From contig CAMDKL010000007.1 in the NCBI GenBank assembly GCA_945900945.1, positions 1-64,000 of the forward strand: a stretch of DNA of 64,000 nt, in the 5' to 3' direction. Made by a program: the position numbers and the translations under genes. The notes beneath the pieces are model-generated. The model searched no databases, was not told the DNA's origin, and worked only from the letters and a program-made list of their open reading frames with translations. Every line of letters begins with the position of its first letter. Position 1 is the first letter of the stretch. Of this stretch, positions 28,906 through 36,778 are shown piece after piece. This DNA comes from Pirellula staleyi DSM 6068. Its GTDB lineage: Bacteria > Planctomycetota > Planctomycetia > Pirellulales > Pirellulaceae.

Positions 28906-30423
28906 ATGATTCCGACATTCCCAGTTCCTGAACCCACCCTCGTTTGGAGCCGCTTTTTTGAATTGCTCCAAGTGCCTAGACCATCCAAAGCGGAAGGGGC
29001 AGCGATCGATTTTTTGAATCGATGGGCGGATGGGTTGGGGTTCGAGGCACGTCGTGATGCTGCTGGCAACTTGGTCGTCCATGTGCCAGAAACCGTTGCC
29101 GATGGAAAAGGACCCACCGTCATACTGCAATGCCACGTCGATATTGTGTCGGTCACCGCAGAGGGGGATGCGCATGGTGCTGACGCCGCACGGGGGATGA
29201 TCCCAACCGTTCGTGGCGATTTCAATCCTGCAAATGAAAAACGACTTGATCCCAACGCCTCGGGCGATTGGATCAATGCCCCTTTCACCACACTCGGAGC
29301 AGACAACGGAATTGGAGTGGCAATGATGATGGCCTTGGCTGAGTCAAACCATCGACCTGTGCCACTGCAACTGCTTTTCACCATTGATGAAGAAGCAGGG
29401 ATGACAGGTGCCTTTGGACTAGACCCTCAGGCACTTGGCTTAACGGGGAAACTGCTAATCAACATCGATACCGAGGATGATGACGAAATCACGATCGGAG
29501 CAGCTGGCGGCCGCGATATCGAAATAAGTTGGGAAGGCACACTAGAACGAGTCGGAAACCAAACTTGCTATTCGGTCGGGCTCAAGGGGCTCAAGGGAGG
29601 ACACTCCGGCGTCGAAATCAATCAAGGACGAGCCAATGCTATACGATTATTGTCGCGAGCGTTGCGCAGACTTTCCGATGCAGTCGATTTACGCCTACTG
29701 AAACTGAGCGGTGGTTCGCGGCGAAATGCAATTCCAGATGTCTGCACAGCAGTCATCGTTTTCGATTCTGCCGAGTCCGCTGTCGCCCAACTTACAATCG
29801 AAGCATGTTGCGATCAATGGAACCAACTTTACGCAGGCCGTGAAAACCCGATCATCATCGAAATGACTCGGATCTCGGATTCACAACCTGAGTCCTGTTT
29901 ATCCGTTGCAAGCACTCAAACGTTCCTGCAGATGCTCAATGGGATTCCAGTCGGCATCTGCGAGATGACACCCGAGATTCCCACATTGGTCGAGTCGTCC
30001 TGCAATCTAGCGATCGTCGAATTCGCTACACCCGAATCAGCCAAGATCATTTGTAGTGTTCGTGGGACAACTGGCTTTGCAGCAGACGATATTTGCGACA
30101 CGCTGCGGTCGATCGTGGGACTTGCCCATGGTACTGTCGAAATCGCGGACGGATATCCTGGATGGAAACCAAGACTAGAGTCCCCACTCTTGAAAATTGC
30201 GATCGAGCAATATGAACTGCTGTTCGATTCCAACCCAAAGGTACATGCCATCCATGCGGGACTCGAATGCGGGTTGCTAATCGAGAAGCTACCTGGACTG
30301 GATACGATTTCGATCGGACCAAATATCAAGGGCAATCATGCGGTAGGCGAACGCGTTCAAATTAGTTCCGTACAGAAATCGTTTCTCTACGTAGTCGCGA
30401 TCCTCGAGCAGCTCGGGAGATAG
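28906..30423 (+). CDS. pepD: PepD-type aminoacyl-histidine dipeptidase (M20 family)
   Basis: The protein has 505 aa (PepD about 485). The M20 metal ligands are readable: HVDIV (His and Asp of the first site), LGADNGIGVAM (bridging Asp), DEEAGMTGAFGL (catalytic and metal Glu) and NIDTEDDDEITIG. The lid-domain GLKGGHSGVEINQGRANAIR and the late HAGLECGLL (ligand near the C-terminus) also match PepD. It is a cytoplasmic zinc peptidase cleaving X-His dipeptides such as carnosine. No ribosome binding site is evident before the ATG. It is apparently single-gene, between terC and the convergent Tyr-rich protein gene. Confidence 0.92.
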   Translation: MIPTFPVPEPTLVWSRFFELLQVPRPSKAEGAAIDFLNRWADGLGFEARRDAAGNLVVHVPETVADGKGPTVILQCHVDIVSVTAEGDAHGADAARGMIPTVRGDFNPANEKRLDPNASGDWINAPFTTLGADNGIGVAMMMALAESNHRPVPLQLLFTIDEEAGMTGAFGLDPQALGLTGKLLINIDTEDDDEITIGAAGGRDIEISWEGTLERVGNQTCYSVGLKGLKGGHSGVEINQGRANAIRLLSRALRRLSDAVDLRLLKLSGGSRRNAIPDVCTAVIVFDSAESAVAQLTIEACCDQWNQLYAGRENPIIIEMTRISDSQPESCLSVASTQTFLQMLNGIPVGICEMTPEIPTLVESSCNLAIVEFATPESAKIICSVRGTTGFAADDICDTLRSIVGLAHGTVEIADGYPGWKPRLESPLLKIAIEQYELLFDSNPKVHAIHAGLECGLLIEKLPGLDTISIGPNIKGNHAVGERVQISSVQKSFLYVVAILEQLGR

Positions 30424-30447
30424 GAGTAGTGCGGAAATTCATTTCCA

Positions 30448-31560
30448 CTAGTTCAAGCATGCCTCTAACAGATTGTTCCAGCGAAACGCTCCCGACCCGG
30501 CAACCTGTTCCCCAACTTCGTTTGCAAATAACTTTGCACGATCCGGTTGGCCATCTAGCTTGAGCAATGCTGACAGGAGTAGCAATTCGCGGCCCGAGTT
30601 GTTCGGCGACTCCAACACCGATTTCGAAAGGCGTTCCAGCGTTCCGTTTACGTCGACCATACAAGCTGCAAAATAGTCTCGAAGTGAATCCTTGGCGAGT
30701 TCGCTCGGCTGCACTTGGCTTCCGGCCGCACAAGCCAGCTCCAGCAGATGCAAAATTTCGTCGGTCGATCTCGCTTGCGTTTCGCTTGCGTCGGTTGAAA
30801 AGTAGCTGAGCAATGCTTGGCGGAGATAGACTCCGGATCCTTTGGGTTGCGTGATTCGCTCCATGCTTTTGCAAGACGAATGCGCATGATCCAATTCTCC
30901 CGCAGCCACCATGTCGTCGACAATCCCGACAGCTGCCTTGGTCCAAATGGGCGAATAAGGCTGCAACAGTGCCGGCTTATTGGAAACCAGCTTGACGCCT
31001 GGTTCCTTTGCGACAGATCCATTGACCTTGGCGATTTGCTCAAGAGGGTCCCTCATCGAAAGCTGCATCGACGCGAGCTGCGTTCTCGTTTGAAATGGAC
31101 GAGTCTGAGTTGCGGCAAGCGGACTTTTCAGTTGGGTTTTGGCATCGGACGAACCAACGGTTAAATTTCGCGGCACGCTATTGTTGGCTGCGACTGGGAA
31201 GCCCAAGTTGAAATTGACGTTGCCCCACGTTGAACAGGGTGCAAATGCTGGAGCGTAGTAAACCGGCGGATAATAGACCGGTGCAAAGTAGGTCGGTGGG
31301 TAATAATTAACCGAGTAATACCGAGGTACATAGCCGAACGAAAGGGATGGGTAATAGTAAGATGAACTCAGTCCGTAAAAACTGGAATAGCCGCCATAGT
31401 AGTGCGAACCCCAACCGAACGATCCAAAACAACCGTGGTGATGGCGGAAAGGATGGTGAGCGTAAGCCTGCGGCTCTATCGTCAAGCTGCCAATCGCTAC
31501 GCAACCGATTGCAAACGTCCATTTTGCGATGAATCGGAAAAACCATTTCGAACTACGCAT
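30448..31560 (-). CDS. Exported Tyr/Pro-rich protein with helical C-terminal domain
   Basis: The protein has 370 aa. A signal peptide (FIAKWTFAIGCVAIGSLTI, cleaved near QAYA) is followed by a His/Gly/Tyr-rich stretch. That stretch becomes a run of tyrosine-proline units (residues about 50-110, e.g. YYPPTYFAPVYYPPVYYAPA), common in planctomycete exported proteins. Residues about 190-370 are helical and TPR-like (VGIVDDMVAAGELDHAHSS; LLLLSALLKLDGQPDRAKLF). The Tyr-rich part may serve cross-linking or adhesion in the envelope; this is inference. Convergent with pepD. Confidence 0.75.
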   Translation of the reverse strand: MRSSKWFFRFIAKWTFAIGCVAIGSLTIEPQAYAHHPFRHHHGCFGSFGWGSHYYGGYSSFYGLSSSYYYPSLSFGYVPRYYSVNYYPPTYFAPVYYPPVYYAPAFAPCSTWGNVNFNLGFPVAANNSVPRNLTVGSSDAKTQLKSPLAATQTRPFQTRTQLASMQLSMRDPLEQIAKVNGSVAKEPGVKLVSNKPALLQPYSPIWTKAAVGIVDDMVAAGELDHAHSSCKSMERITQPKGSGVYLRQALLSYFSTDASETQARSTDEILHLLELACAAGSQVQPSELAKDSLRDYFAACMVDVNGTLERLSKSVLESPNNSGRELLLLSALLKLDGQPDRAKLFANEVGEQVAGSGAFRWNNLLEACLN

Positions 31561-31613
31561 GCTAATGTCTCACTGTTTGCTGTTTCTGAACGAAAACTCT
31601 CTAAGTATTAAAC

Positions 31614-32051
31614 CTACGTTGCGGATTTGCCAGTACCAACGTTGGATTTACTCGGAAAAATTGCACCAATCCCAAGCACTAGCCAGGCGATCATCATGGT
31701 AGCCCCCCCCAAGGGAACGATGCTCCAATGCCCCATTCTGTCAAGAAAAACCATGCTATAGAGCCCCCCTGAGAATAGGCAAACGCCTACAAAAAACAGG
31801 ATGCAGGCGACTTTCCAAACACGCCGAGTTTCTGTAGCGGGACACAGCCCGACCGCAAGGATGGCCAAGGTGTGGACCATCTGGTATTTCACTGCAATTT
31901 CGCACTGCCCGATTTTTTTTTGGATATCGCTTTGGGACAATCCGGACTCTTGGAGACGTTTGGCAAGCGAGTGAGAGCCCATAGCACCGATGCCGACCCC
32001 GATGAGGCCTGAAAATGCGGCAATAAAAACGATCCAGCGCGAACCAATCAT
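31614..32051 (-). CDS. DUF423 (YgdD-like) membrane protein
   Basis: The track ORF (187 aa) runs back through the tRNA-Leu gene. The family start MIGSRWIVFIAAFSGLIGVG lies at 32051, giving 145 aa. Four TM segments and the motif GAMGSHSL (usually GAFGAHxL) near residue 20, plus CLFSGGLYSMVF and PLGGATMMIAWLVL, identify DUF423. The inserted stretch ESGLSQSDIQKKIGQCEIA between TM1 and TM2 fits the family. Function unknown; small inner-membrane protein. It may be expressed from the tRNA promoter, since only 18 bases separate the two. Confidence 0.9.
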   Translation of the reverse strand: MIGSRWIVFIAAFSGLIGVGIGAMGSHSLAKRLQESGLSQSDIQKKIGQCEIAVKYQMVHTLAILAVGLCPATETRRVWKVACILFFVGVCLFSGGLYSMVFLDRMGHWSIVPLGGATMMIAWLVLGIGAIFPSKSNVGTGKSAT

Positions 32052-32069
32052 GTCAGCCCTCGAAAAAGA

Positions 32070-32152
32070 TGCCGCTGGCGGGACTCGAACCCGCACGGGG
32101 TTTCCCCCAGCAGATTTTAAATCTGCTGCGTCTGCCATTTCGCCACAGCGAC
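32070..32152 (-). tRNA. tRNA-Leu (anticodon UAA)
   Basis: Read on the minus strand, acceptor arms GTCGCTG and CAGCGGC pair with one G-U. The anticodon stem CAGA/TCTG encloses TTTAAAA, giving anticodon UAA. A variable arm (class II, GGGGGAAACCCC-like) precedes the T arm GCGGGTTCGAGTCCCGC. Length is 83 nt, discriminator base A, CCA not encoded. The D arm GTGGCGAAATGGCAGACGC is typical for Leu. Confidence 0.95.
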
Positions 32153-32338
32153 ATCGCGAAACAAGAATGTAGCCCAATCATCGTTGGAGTGGTAGTGGCT
32201 ACCGTTTTTGAAAAAATTTACGACTTGGGACTTGTTTTTCTTTGGCCGCACGCATTCATTGCTGTAGCGGATTGCATGGCGCGTGCGATGCGATTTTCAG
32301 CGTTTTGGATCTTTAGTCAAACGGAGGTAGTTTTCCTT

Positions 32339-32869
32339 ATGGCAACGATTCCGATGTGCACTCCCTCTTCCATAGATTGTGTGCCAACGGTGCGTGAGGC
32401 CAGCAAATTGTGCGATGCTCCACCCTTGCACCGCATTGCTGAAGTGAGAGTTCAGCAAGAATTGACCTTGCGCGCAATTTCTCTCCGGAGTGGAGTCGAC
32501 GTTCAGGATCTCAAGCAACAAGAGTTGCCAGATTCGAATTTGACTCTCATCGACTTGACTCGTTGGGCAAAGGCCCTGGAGGTTCCAATCGAAAATCTTA
32601 TCGTAGATAACGACTTTGAACTTTCCGATCCCGTTCAATCGAGAGCGGCAATGGTGAAAGTGATGAAGACGGTCGTCGCATTAACCGAGGTTGTGGCCTC
32701 ACCGAGAGTAGCACGCTTGACAACAATGCTGCGTGAGCAACTGATCGAGCTAATGCCTGAGCTGGCCGAAATCGGCGGTTGGCCCAACTATGGCAGTCGT
32801 CGTCCTTCGGACCAGCTTGGTCGAATTGGCGAGAACCCGATTGAAGTACAACAACTTCAACTTGATTGA
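32339..32869 (+). CDS. Small XRE/HTH-like regulator
   Basis: The track ORF begins inside the tRNA complement. ATG at 32339, with GGAGG 12 bases upstream, gives 176 aa. Residues about 30-88 resemble a cro/C1-type helix-turn-helix: RIAEVRVQQELTLRAISLRS, then GVDVQDLKQQE and LTLIDLTRWAKALEVPIENL. The C-terminal half is helical (MVKVMKTVVALTEVVASPRV) and ends NYGSRRPSDQLGRIGENPI. It is probably a cytoplasmic DNA-binding regulator with an alpha-helical partner domain. Targets unknown. A strong terminator follows. Confidence 0.8.
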   Translation: MATIPMCTPSSIDCVPTVREASKLCDAPPLHRIAEVRVQQELTLRAISLRSGVDVQDLKQQELPDSNLTLIDLTRWAKALEVPIENLIVDNDFELSDPVQSRAAMVKVMKTVVALTEVVASPRVARLTTMLREQLIELMPELAEIGGWPNYGSRRPSDQLGRIGENPIEVQQLQLD

Positions 32870-32935
32870 CGCGGTTGACGTAAAAAGCAATTCTAATTTT
32901 TTTATTAGATACCTGAAATCAAAAACCGTTAGGTA

Positions 32936-32965
32936 AGCGGCCAGCCAAAAGCTGGTCGCTTTTTT
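32936..32965 (+). terminator. Intrinsic terminator after the HTH gene
   Basis: AGCGGCCAGC and GCTGGTCGCT (one G-U pair) form a 10-bp stem with a CAAAA loop and six T. It ends at the stop codon of the convergent amidohydrolase gene. Confidence 0.85.
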
Positions 32966-33845
32966 ATGAGTCGATCCATCGTTTCGTCAGATCTCCATAA
33001 GCATCGATTCGCCTATCTCTCAAGAACGGCCAGTGCGTCCGCTGGACATCGATTTGGCTTAGGTTGCATTCAACAATGACGATTTCTTCATCTGAATGGC
33101 TTGCTCGATGCAACAAATTGCCGGCTGGATCAAATACGAACGAAGCTCCCCAAAACTCGATAGAGCTCTCGACACCGACTCGGTTGGCCGCACCGACGAA
33201 TACTCCGTTGGCGATGGCATGAGATCGCATCATCGTCTCCCAAGCTTCGTGTTGGCTTCGTCCATAGAGTGGTTTGTCTGCGACACTCCAACCGATGGCC
33301 GTTGGATAAAGAAGGATCTCGGCACCGCGCAAAGCGAAAAGCCGAGCCGCCTCGGGATACCATTGATCCCAACAGACTCCAACACCTAGGACGCCAGCAC
33401 TCGTCTTGGCTACCGTGAAACCGGTATCGCCGGGCGTAAAGTAAAATTTCTCGTAGTAAAGCGGATCGTCGGGAATATGCATCTTTCGATAGAAACCGAC
33501 TTGAGCTCCATCACTGTCGAAAACAAGTGCGGTATTGTGGTAGAGTCCATGCGCTCGGCGTTCGAAAACAGAACCGGTTACGACAACCGAACACTCCTTT
33601 GCAATTTCGCTTAGCGCTTTGCTTGTCGGACCAGGAATCGCCTCAGCCCACTGAAATCGGTCGTGATCCTCGCTTTGGCACGGGTAAGGTGCGTTGAACA
33701 GTTCCTGTAGGCAGACGATGTTTGCACCCAGCGCCGCTGCCTGCCGAACTCGTGCAATGGCTTTCGCCAAGTTTTGTTCTTGGCTTTCGCTGCACATCAT
33801 TTGCACCGTTGCTAGTCGAACAATGCGATCTTTGGGAGTAGCCAT
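32964..33845 (-). CDS. aguB: N-carbamoylputrescine amidase (nitrilase superfamily)
   Basis: The protein has 293 aa, the exact size of AguB. The Glu-Lys-Cys triad is present: Glu in CLQELFNAPYPC, Lys in YRKMHIPDDPLYYEKFYF, Cys in GVGVCWDQWYPEAARLF. The segment GDTGF before the Cys and TAIGWSV after it also match AguB. It hydrolyses N-carbamoylputrescine to putrescine, CO2 and ammonia in the arginine-agmatine route. The partner agmatine deiminase (aguA) is not next to it in this window. A lone nitrilase of similar type acting on another carbamoyl amine cannot be excluded. Confidence 0.88.
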   Translation of the reverse strand: MATPKDRIVRLATVQMMCSESQEQNLAKAIARVRQAAALGANIVCLQELFNAPYPCQSEDHDRFQWAEAIPGPTSKALSEIAKECSVVVTGSVFERRAHGLYHNTALVFDSDGAQVGFYRKMHIPDDPLYYEKFYFTPGDTGFTVAKTSAGVLGVGVCWDQWYPEAARLFALRGAEILLYPTAIGWSVADKPLYGRSQHEAWETMMRSHAIANGVFVGAANRVGVESSIEFWGASFVFDPAGNLLHRASHSDEEIVIVECNLSQIDVQRTHWPFLRDRRIDAYGDLTKRWIDS

Positions 33846-33856
33846 CCTCGTCTGCC

Positions 33857-34288
33857 TTATTTTGGTATCGCTGTCGTCAGGGCGAAATCGTTTGCGTTGC
33901 TTCCAGATTTCACTTCCGTAGCCAACGCTCCACGTGCGTAGTGTTTTGGAATCGGAACAAATTCTGTTTTCACGACCGTTCCAGTGTCCGGTTCATCCTC
34001 CTTGGACACTCGAGTTGTATCAATTGTAACGTCGTGGACGCCTAGCATCGCGCCGAATTTGTCCGTCGTATACTCCAGTCGCTATTTGCCATTGGCATCT
34101 GTCTTTCCATAAGAACTTGTGCCATCTCGCGCTTTGCAAATAAATGTCTCCAGGGCGCCAAGGACGGGTTTCCCATCAAGCGTCACAGTCCCTGTGACGG
34201 TACCAAGTTGCGGTCCACTGACCCGCAGCCTGTAACGAACAGGACAAATAAAATAGATCAAAATAATCGACAAGAAACCGGTTTCATA
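33857..34288 (-). pseudogene. Broken carboxypeptidase-regulatory-like lipoprotein
   Basis: This is a planctomycete small lipoprotein of the kind that follows DUF1559 genes. ATG 34288, with GGGAG upstream, opens MKPVSCRLF and then meets TGA. The same frame continues into a clear lipobox (LFVLFVTGCGS). Protein similarity then switches frame to SGPQLGTVTGTVTLDGKPV, the conserved Ig-like beta domain. At 34082-34084 an in-frame TAG replaces what is normally Tyr (GK-stop-RLEYTTDKFGAMLG). The last part runs in frame to HYARGALATEVKSGSNANDF and ends at 33857. One frameshift plus two stops show a decayed gene, not stop recoding. Confidence 0.85.
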
Positions 34289-34348
34289 CAACTCCCTTTT
34301 TGCCTAAAGCGAGAGTCACGGATAATAGGCTAGCAGACTGTTCTACGA

Positions 34349-34534
34349 TTACAAGTCCAGCGAAATAACGTTGCCGTCGTCCATGGAACCCATGCGTTGG
34401 TACGTCCCAAACGGACCACTCGCCGTTACCGCTGGAGGGTTAAAGTTGGTAGCGGTATGTTGAATTGAGTCAGAAATAAAAGGAATCGATCCATCAACGA
34501 ATGCGAACTGGCAACCGCCTGTGTGTCGCGACAA
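34349..34534 (-). pseudogene. DUF1559 protein C-terminal stub
   Basis: 61 codons carry the C-terminal DUF1559 signature HTGGCQFAFVDGSIPFISDS and the usual last segment (GTYQRMGSMDDGNVISLDL). The pilin-like N-terminus and roughly 240-300 residues are missing; 34535-35005 shows no trace of them. With the broken lipoprotein just downstream this was a DUF1559-lipoprotein pair like 1260-2782. Confidence 0.85.
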
Positions 34535-35005
34535 CTCCTGAAAAGAACGAAAAGACTAGATTAAATATGACTTAATGATAGACATCGCCCCGCTAAGGCT
34601 ATGATGACGGATTCCGTTATCGCATCGATAAAGTTTCGCTAAATTCAAAAATAAATCAGAAATTCATGGCGAACGCAACTCAATTTGGAGAGCACCCATT
34701 CATCGAGGCATTTAGTTCGCTGGAATTGTGAGAGGCTCTTTGCGATGTTACAACGATCGTTGCAACGCAGAAATTAGGATAGTTGCCATACGAACGATTA
34801 AAATCGTTAGCCAAATGGTTGCGATTTCATGAACCATTGGGCGCTATCCCGGGGCCTTGAATCACGCCTATTAACGCGTCGATCGCCAGCGGCTTCCAAC
34901 AAAAATCTGCCCCGAAAAATATAAGGTATAATCGATGAAGAGAGTTCAGTATTACTTTCGGTTCGCAGGGGACTCTCTGGAAGCGTTTCCCGCTTGGGAG
35001 AATGG
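34535..35005. other. AT-rich spacer upstream of the OtnK-type kinase
   Basis: No convincing ORF is seen on either strand. It lies where the missing part of the DUF1559 pseudogene would have been, yet no residual homology is readable. An AT-rich tract at 34910-34935 precedes the kinase start and could contain its promoter, but no clear -35/-10 pair was found. Confidence 0.4.
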
Positions 35006-36283
35006 ATGAATCGCCCGCTTTTAGGATGCATAGCCGACGACTTCACTGGCGCATCGGACTTGGCAAGCAATCTAGTGGAATCTGGCTTGGTCGTCGTTCA
35101 GTGTCTGGGAGTCCCCAATTCGTTCGATGCGATAGCAGGGGCGGACGCGGTTGTGATCGCTTTGAAAACTCGTTCCTGCCATCGCGACGAAGCGGTCCGG
35201 CAATCGCTCTCTGCACTTGAATCGCTGCAAGCCATGGGAGCTCGCAGATTCTATTTCAAATACTGCTCAACCTTTTATTCGACAGACGAGGGAAACATTG
35301 GGCCAGTCGCCGAAGCGTTGCTTGAAGCATTAAAAGCATCGCAAACGATCTTCTGTCCCGCATTTCCAGAATACGGCCGGACCGTTTATCAGGGCCATCT
35401 ATTCGTAGGCGGAAAGTTGCTTGGCGAGTCAGGAATGGAGCACCACCCGCTGACTCCGATGAACGATGCAAACTTGGTTCGGGTCCTCTCTCAACAGACG
35501 GGTCTTCGGGTCGTATCTGTCCCCTACGGGCAAATTCAAGGAGGATATAAACCGTTGCAGGAAACCATGCAAGTCTTGCAGGCTGCGGGAAAACGATTCC
35601 TCATCGTCGACGCGCTATCCAAAGAGCATCTGCAAACCGTCGCCATGGCTTGTGCGAATATGCCGTTAGTGACGGGCAGTTCCGGTCTTGCGATCGAGCT
35701 GCCGGATATCTACCGCGCATTGGGACTCTTGTCGAATGAGCGATCGATTCCTCGCATGCCGGAGGTCCTTGGTCGGACTGCAATTTTGTCGGGCAGTTGC
35801 TCGCAAGTGACACAGGAACAGGTCGCCGTCATGCAATCGCGTTTCCCAAGTTTTCCATTGGACGTTCGGCAGTGTGTTTGCGGTCGCGACAAGGTTGTCA
35901 GCGAAGCAATCGATTGGAGTAGCAAGCAGAATTCGGACACTCCGATTCTGATTTATTCGACTGCGGAGGCAAACGCCGTCGCATGCCACCAATTGGAGTT
36001 TGGCCGAGAGGTCGCTGCAGCGGCCATCGAGTCGACTTTTGCCGCAATCGCATCGCGATTGGTCAAGGAGTGTGGCGTGCGACGCATGATTGTCGCCGGA
36101 GGTGAGACGTCCGGTGCAGTCGTTTCAAGCTTGGGCGTTCGAGCCCTTCGAATCGGGCCTCGCATTGCAACGGGAGTTCCTTGGACGGAGTCCATTGACG
36201 AGTCCCCGATGGCCTTTGCTCTCAAATCAGGTAACTTCGGCCCTCCCGATTTCTTCCAAAAGGCCATAGACATGCTCAAGTGA
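35006..36283 (+). CDS. otnK: Four-carbon acid sugar kinase (OtnK/DUF1537 family)
   Basis: ATG 35006, with GGGAG five bases upstream, was preferred to TTG 34994 and gives 425 aa. The N-terminal LGCIADDFTGASDLASNLVE is the family hallmark. PAFPEYGRTVYQGHLFVGG, VTGSSGLAIE and AILSGSCSQVTQEQ follow, and the C-terminal nucleotide-binding VAGGETSGAVVSSLGV ends the core. Members phosphorylate 3-oxo-tetronates or related C4 acid sugars. The usual partners (OtnC aldolase, OtnI isomerase, dehydrogenase) are absent, and the gene stands alone among pseudogenes, so its substrate cannot be told from context. Confidence 0.9.
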   Translation: MNRPLLGCIADDFTGASDLASNLVESGLVVVQCLGVPNSFDAIAGADAVVIALKTRSCHRDEAVRQSLSALESLQAMGARRFYFKYCSTFYSTDEGNIGPVAEALLEALKASQTIFCPAFPEYGRTVYQGHLFVGGKLLGESGMEHHPLTPMNDANLVRVLSQQTGLRVVSVPYGQIQGGYKPLQETMQVLQAAGKRFLIVDALSKEHLQTVAMACANMPLVTGSSGLAIELPDIYRALGLLSNERSIPRMPEVLGRTAILSGSCSQVTQEQVAVMQSRFPSFPLDVRQCVCGRDKVVSEAIDWSSKQNSDTPILIYSTAEANAVACHQLEFGREVAAAAIESTFAAIASRLVKECGVRRMIVAGGETSGAVVSSLGVRALRIGPRIATGVPWTESIDESPMAFALKSGNFGPPDFFQKAIDMLK

Positions 36284-36432
36284 ACGAACAGGAACTCCAC
36301 GAACAGACAGAAGGACGCCAACCCATTTAATATCGGTCCATCGACGACTGGTCGCGGTTCAAGATAATTTTGGTTGGGCAGCACGGCAGCAAGAGTGCAG
36401 TTGATAGCTGACCAGTCCCTTCTCTGATCGAC

Positions 36433-36756
36433 CTAACCCTTGTTTGTCCTTTTGCCAGCATCTCTAGACAGCACACTCACAAGTCTTCTACCATCAAAAA
36501 AAAATTTCATGACTATCAAGACTACAAAAAACTCAGTGATAAGCACAATCACAGGCCCGAAAACACTTCCTTTCAATATTCCAGTCAACCAGAAGTGGGG
36601 TCTTAGTACGCGATCCCCCAAACTTTTTAAAGACGATAAGGGCTAGGAATGGATCATCGACATGCTGGATGCCTCATAGAGGTAGCAAAAAATCCAGGTT
36701 CCGACATTGAAGAGGATAATCAGCATAGCTAACGACGCTGTTCGGTAAAAATTCAT
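36433..36756 (-). pseudogene. Two-TM small membrane protein split by an in-frame TAG
   Basis: ATG 36756 opens MNFYRTASLAMLIILFNVGT, a TM helix and short tail, stopping at TAG 36643-36645 (37 aa). The same frame continues at once (PLSSLKSLGDRVLRPHFWL) into a second TM helix (VFGPVIVLITEFFVVLIVMK) and a basic tail ending at 36433. Without the TAG this would be a 107-aa protein with two TM helices. It could be a decaying gene, or two very small membrane proteins (the second from a TTG at 36621). No family recognised. It lies directly downstream of the broken Pro-rich secreted protein. Confidence 0.45.
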
Positions 36757-36778
36757 GAATCTACTCGACTTTCTCAGC

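Noticed and set aside
32053-32177. N-terminal extension of the DUF423 ORF and start of the HTH ORF (32069)
   Set aside because: Both read through the tRNA-Leu gene; the translated tRNA (GEMADAADLKSAGGNP) is a well-known artefact.
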